Source: Galeruca laticollis (Eukaryota > Arthropoda > Insecta > Coleoptera > Chrysomelidae). Taken from it: a stretch of DNA of 64,000 nucleotides. Under the pieces are notes generated by a model. That model worked only from the letters and a program-made list of their open reading frames with translations. It was not told the DNA's origin and searched no databases. The translations under genes and the position numbers were made by a program. Each line of letters begins with the position of its first letter. The first letter of the stretch is position 1. Positions 62,145 to 64,000 of the stretch are shown piece after piece. The stretch lies in the NCBI GenBank assembly GCA_963921935.1, contig OY998180.1:209230744-209294743 (forward strand), written 5' to 3'.

Positions 62145-64000
62145 AAATTGTTAAATTCCTATTAGAACATTTTTTGAAACAAATGGATGTCCAACTGGGG
62201 ATAGACACCCCGATAAACCACCCACACCCATGTCGGAAGATGATGAAACCCCTTTTGCAGGTTTTGAAAACAACATAGGTACAAGTAATAAGAACTCAGA
62301 AAAAGTAAGAACATCCGATCCAATAATAATAAATGAATCAATAAATACACTACAAAACAAACAGGGCACAAAAACATTACGATAAGCTCAACAAAAAGTC
62401 AGTTTGTAAATATGGGTTGAATGACCTCGGTCCTTTCCATATTTATATTGAAAATAGCGAAATTGATTTTAAAGGCATTAAAAATCGGAGATATAATTCT
62501 TTCAAACTTTCCGGAAATAGATAACAAAATCCAAAGTACAGGCACAATAGGTCGCAATAGAATAAGGATAATCATGAAAGACAACAAAAGTGCAAATTTC
62601 CTTCTCGAAAATCGTAAATATGAAATATTTATTGAAAAAAATGTATTTTCCCAAATTTATAATATTTAGACAAGGAGTTATTAGGCTTTTCCAAGGACTA
62701 TGTTAAAAACAAAATAAAATGAACGGTTTTGAAGATTGAAACTAACTTTTCCGTATCTTTGGCCCTGAACAATATTCTATCATAAAATTGTCACTTGTAT
62801 ACACTTCGGAGGATGTATCGTGCTAACAAACCGAAATTTCTCCAAAAATAACCAAAAATGTAGTATATCTGGATTTATAGGACCCACTGTACTTGCTCTA
62901 GTCAGCTGTAAATCAATAGGGACATCTGTGAGACACCTTGAACAATATTCAATAATAAAATTGGTCACTTGTATACACTCTGGAGGCTGTATCGTGCTAA
63001 CAAACTGAAAATTCTCCAAAAATGACAAAAATTTGGTACTTTAAGTACCATAGCACCCATTGTACTGGTTTTAGTGAGCTGAATATCAATAGGGTTCATC
63101 TTTGAGACGCTCTGAATAATATCCAATCATAAAATTGGTCACTTATAGATACTCCGAAGGCTGTATCGTGCTAACAAACTGAAAGTTCTTCAATAATTAC
63201 ATAAATATCATACTTAAAGTACTATAGCACCTGTTGTACTGGCTCTGGTGAACTGAAAATCAATAGGGTTTATCTGTGAGATGTCCTGAATAATATTCAA
63301 TCATAAAATTGATGACTTGTTGAACTCCGGAGACTGTATTGTGCTAACAAACTGAAATTTCTCAAAAAATGACAAAAATGTCGAACGTTCATGTACCATA
63401 GCACCCGTTGTACTGGCTTTAGTGAGCTGAATATCAATAGGGTTCATCTTTGAGACGCTCTGAATAATATCCAATCAAAAAATTGGTCACTTGTATATAC
63501 TCCGGAGACTGTATCGTGCTAACAAACAAATTGAAATTTCTCCAAAAATGACATAAATTTCGTACTTAAAGTACTATAGCACCTTTGTACTAGCTCTGGT
63601 GAGCTGAAAATCAATAGGGTTAATCTGTGACATGTCCTAAATAATAGTCAATCATAAAATTGGTGACTTGTTACACTATGGAGGCTGTATCATGCTAACA
63701 AGACATGTAATGAAAAGTGGCCGACGACAACGACGACATACACACAGTATTTTTTTCAAATTTCCAACTTTTTTTGGGGTAAACCAATACTTTTCTCGCA
63801 TATTAGATAGGTTAGGCGGAAAAGTAACAATACGACTTCAATACCAAATTCGAAGTTACTAGCGTAAAAAGAATAAATAGGAAAGTTACTAATAATGGAA
63901 ATGTAGAATATGTGCCTACCAAATCATGTGTGGTAAACTTTAAAACACAAACTTTACCAAAATTTATCACAACAAATAAAGTTTTGAAGGAGGTGGAACC
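62145..64000 (+). pseudogene. Retrotransposon gag-like gene, split by H4
   Basis: Before H4: TPMSEDDETPFAGFENNIGT near 62230, YGLNDLGPFHIYIENSEIDF near 62410 (next frame), and KIGDIILSNFPEIDNKIQST with GRNRIRIIMKDNKSANFLLE (62478-62620). After H4: FEVTSVKRINRKVTNNGNVE, YVPTKSCVVNF and ITTNKVLKEVEP up to the window end. This resembles gag-type ORF1 proteins of insect non-LTR elements. The window ends inside it. Confidence 0.65.
62714..63827 (-). mobile_element. Minisatellite-bearing element H4
   Basis: Minus-strand orientation: ATAAAATGAACGG at 62714, hairpin (62726-62742, two mismatches), CTAACTTTTCCG, then units. The first (terminal) unit is the GGAGGATGTATCGTG subtype, as in H1 and H2. Other landmarks GCTAACAAACTGAAA recur near 62996, 63174, 63344 and 63520. 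The unique part and GGCGGAAAAGTAA end at 63827. It interrupts the gag-like frame. Confidence 0.8.

Noticed and set aside
61825..64000. First coding exon of Cdc14 in this interval
   Set aside because: No minus-strand frame ending in Lys plus G before a GT donor and starting with ATG could be supported.

Overview
This window is AT-rich eukaryotic DNA from an animal, most likely an insect. The transposon families (mariner, Tc1, Sailor/DD82E, PIF/Harbinger, pogo-like, several LINE clades, short palindromic hairpin elements) resemble those of repeat-rich insect genomes, and a beetle is my best guess. That guess rests on family resemblance recalled from memory, not on a marker gene. There are no prokaryotic features.

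One host gene is visible: a CDC14-type dual-specificity phosphatase on the minus strand. Six coding exons can be placed by protein similarity, splice sites and matching phases: 61820-61543, 56267-55748, 48792-48654, 46126-45857, 38189-38061 and 15901-15559 (stop codon). The start exon lies upstream, beyond what I can find in the window. The catalytic P-loop is split by an intron: the cysteine is in the exon ending at 55748 and the arginine in the exon starting at 48792. The introns are about 5.3, 7.0, 2.5, 7.7 and 22.2 kb, and nearly everything else in the window is transposon sequence inside or next to this gene.

Layout. 1-15.5 kb (downstream of the gene): a 3.9-kb terminal-inverted-repeat (TIR) transposon with a decayed zinc-finger gene, a decayed gene with a HEEADTR motif, a mariner relic, a deleted Harbinger element and a pogo-like transposase C-terminus. 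16-38 kb (last intron): a Tc1 relic split by a MITE, a minisatellite-bearing element (H1), a degenerate transposon gene with FLEKGHTQ and KPRKDQC motifs, an irritans-like mariner, a compound Tc1 element with nested retrotransposon and Crypton-like pieces, a LINE endonuclease, and two further TIR elements. 38-48 kb: H2, a solo LTR with a 4-bp target duplication, a minus-strand LINE, and a Tc1/mariner-class transposase about 50 bp from a splice donor. 49-57 kb: a CR1/Jockey-like LINE split by H3, two more LINE pieces and a second mariner copy. 57.7-64 kb: a nearly complete Sailor/DD82E transposon, one more transposase relic, and a retrotransposon gag-like gene split by H4.

The best candidates for something undescribed are: (1) the H family, with four long copies and one collapsed copy, both orientations, two copies sitting inside retrotransposon ORFs, central repeats of about 173 bp, a subterminal inverted repeat and a conserved 3' hairpin, which together resemble Helentron-associated (DINE-1/HINE-like) elements; (2) two sequence-divergent TIR transposons that share the same terminal motif and an acidic last exon, one of which carries twelve exact copies of TACGGCA; (3) an LTR with a tandem row of stem-loops that share one loop sequence on different stems.
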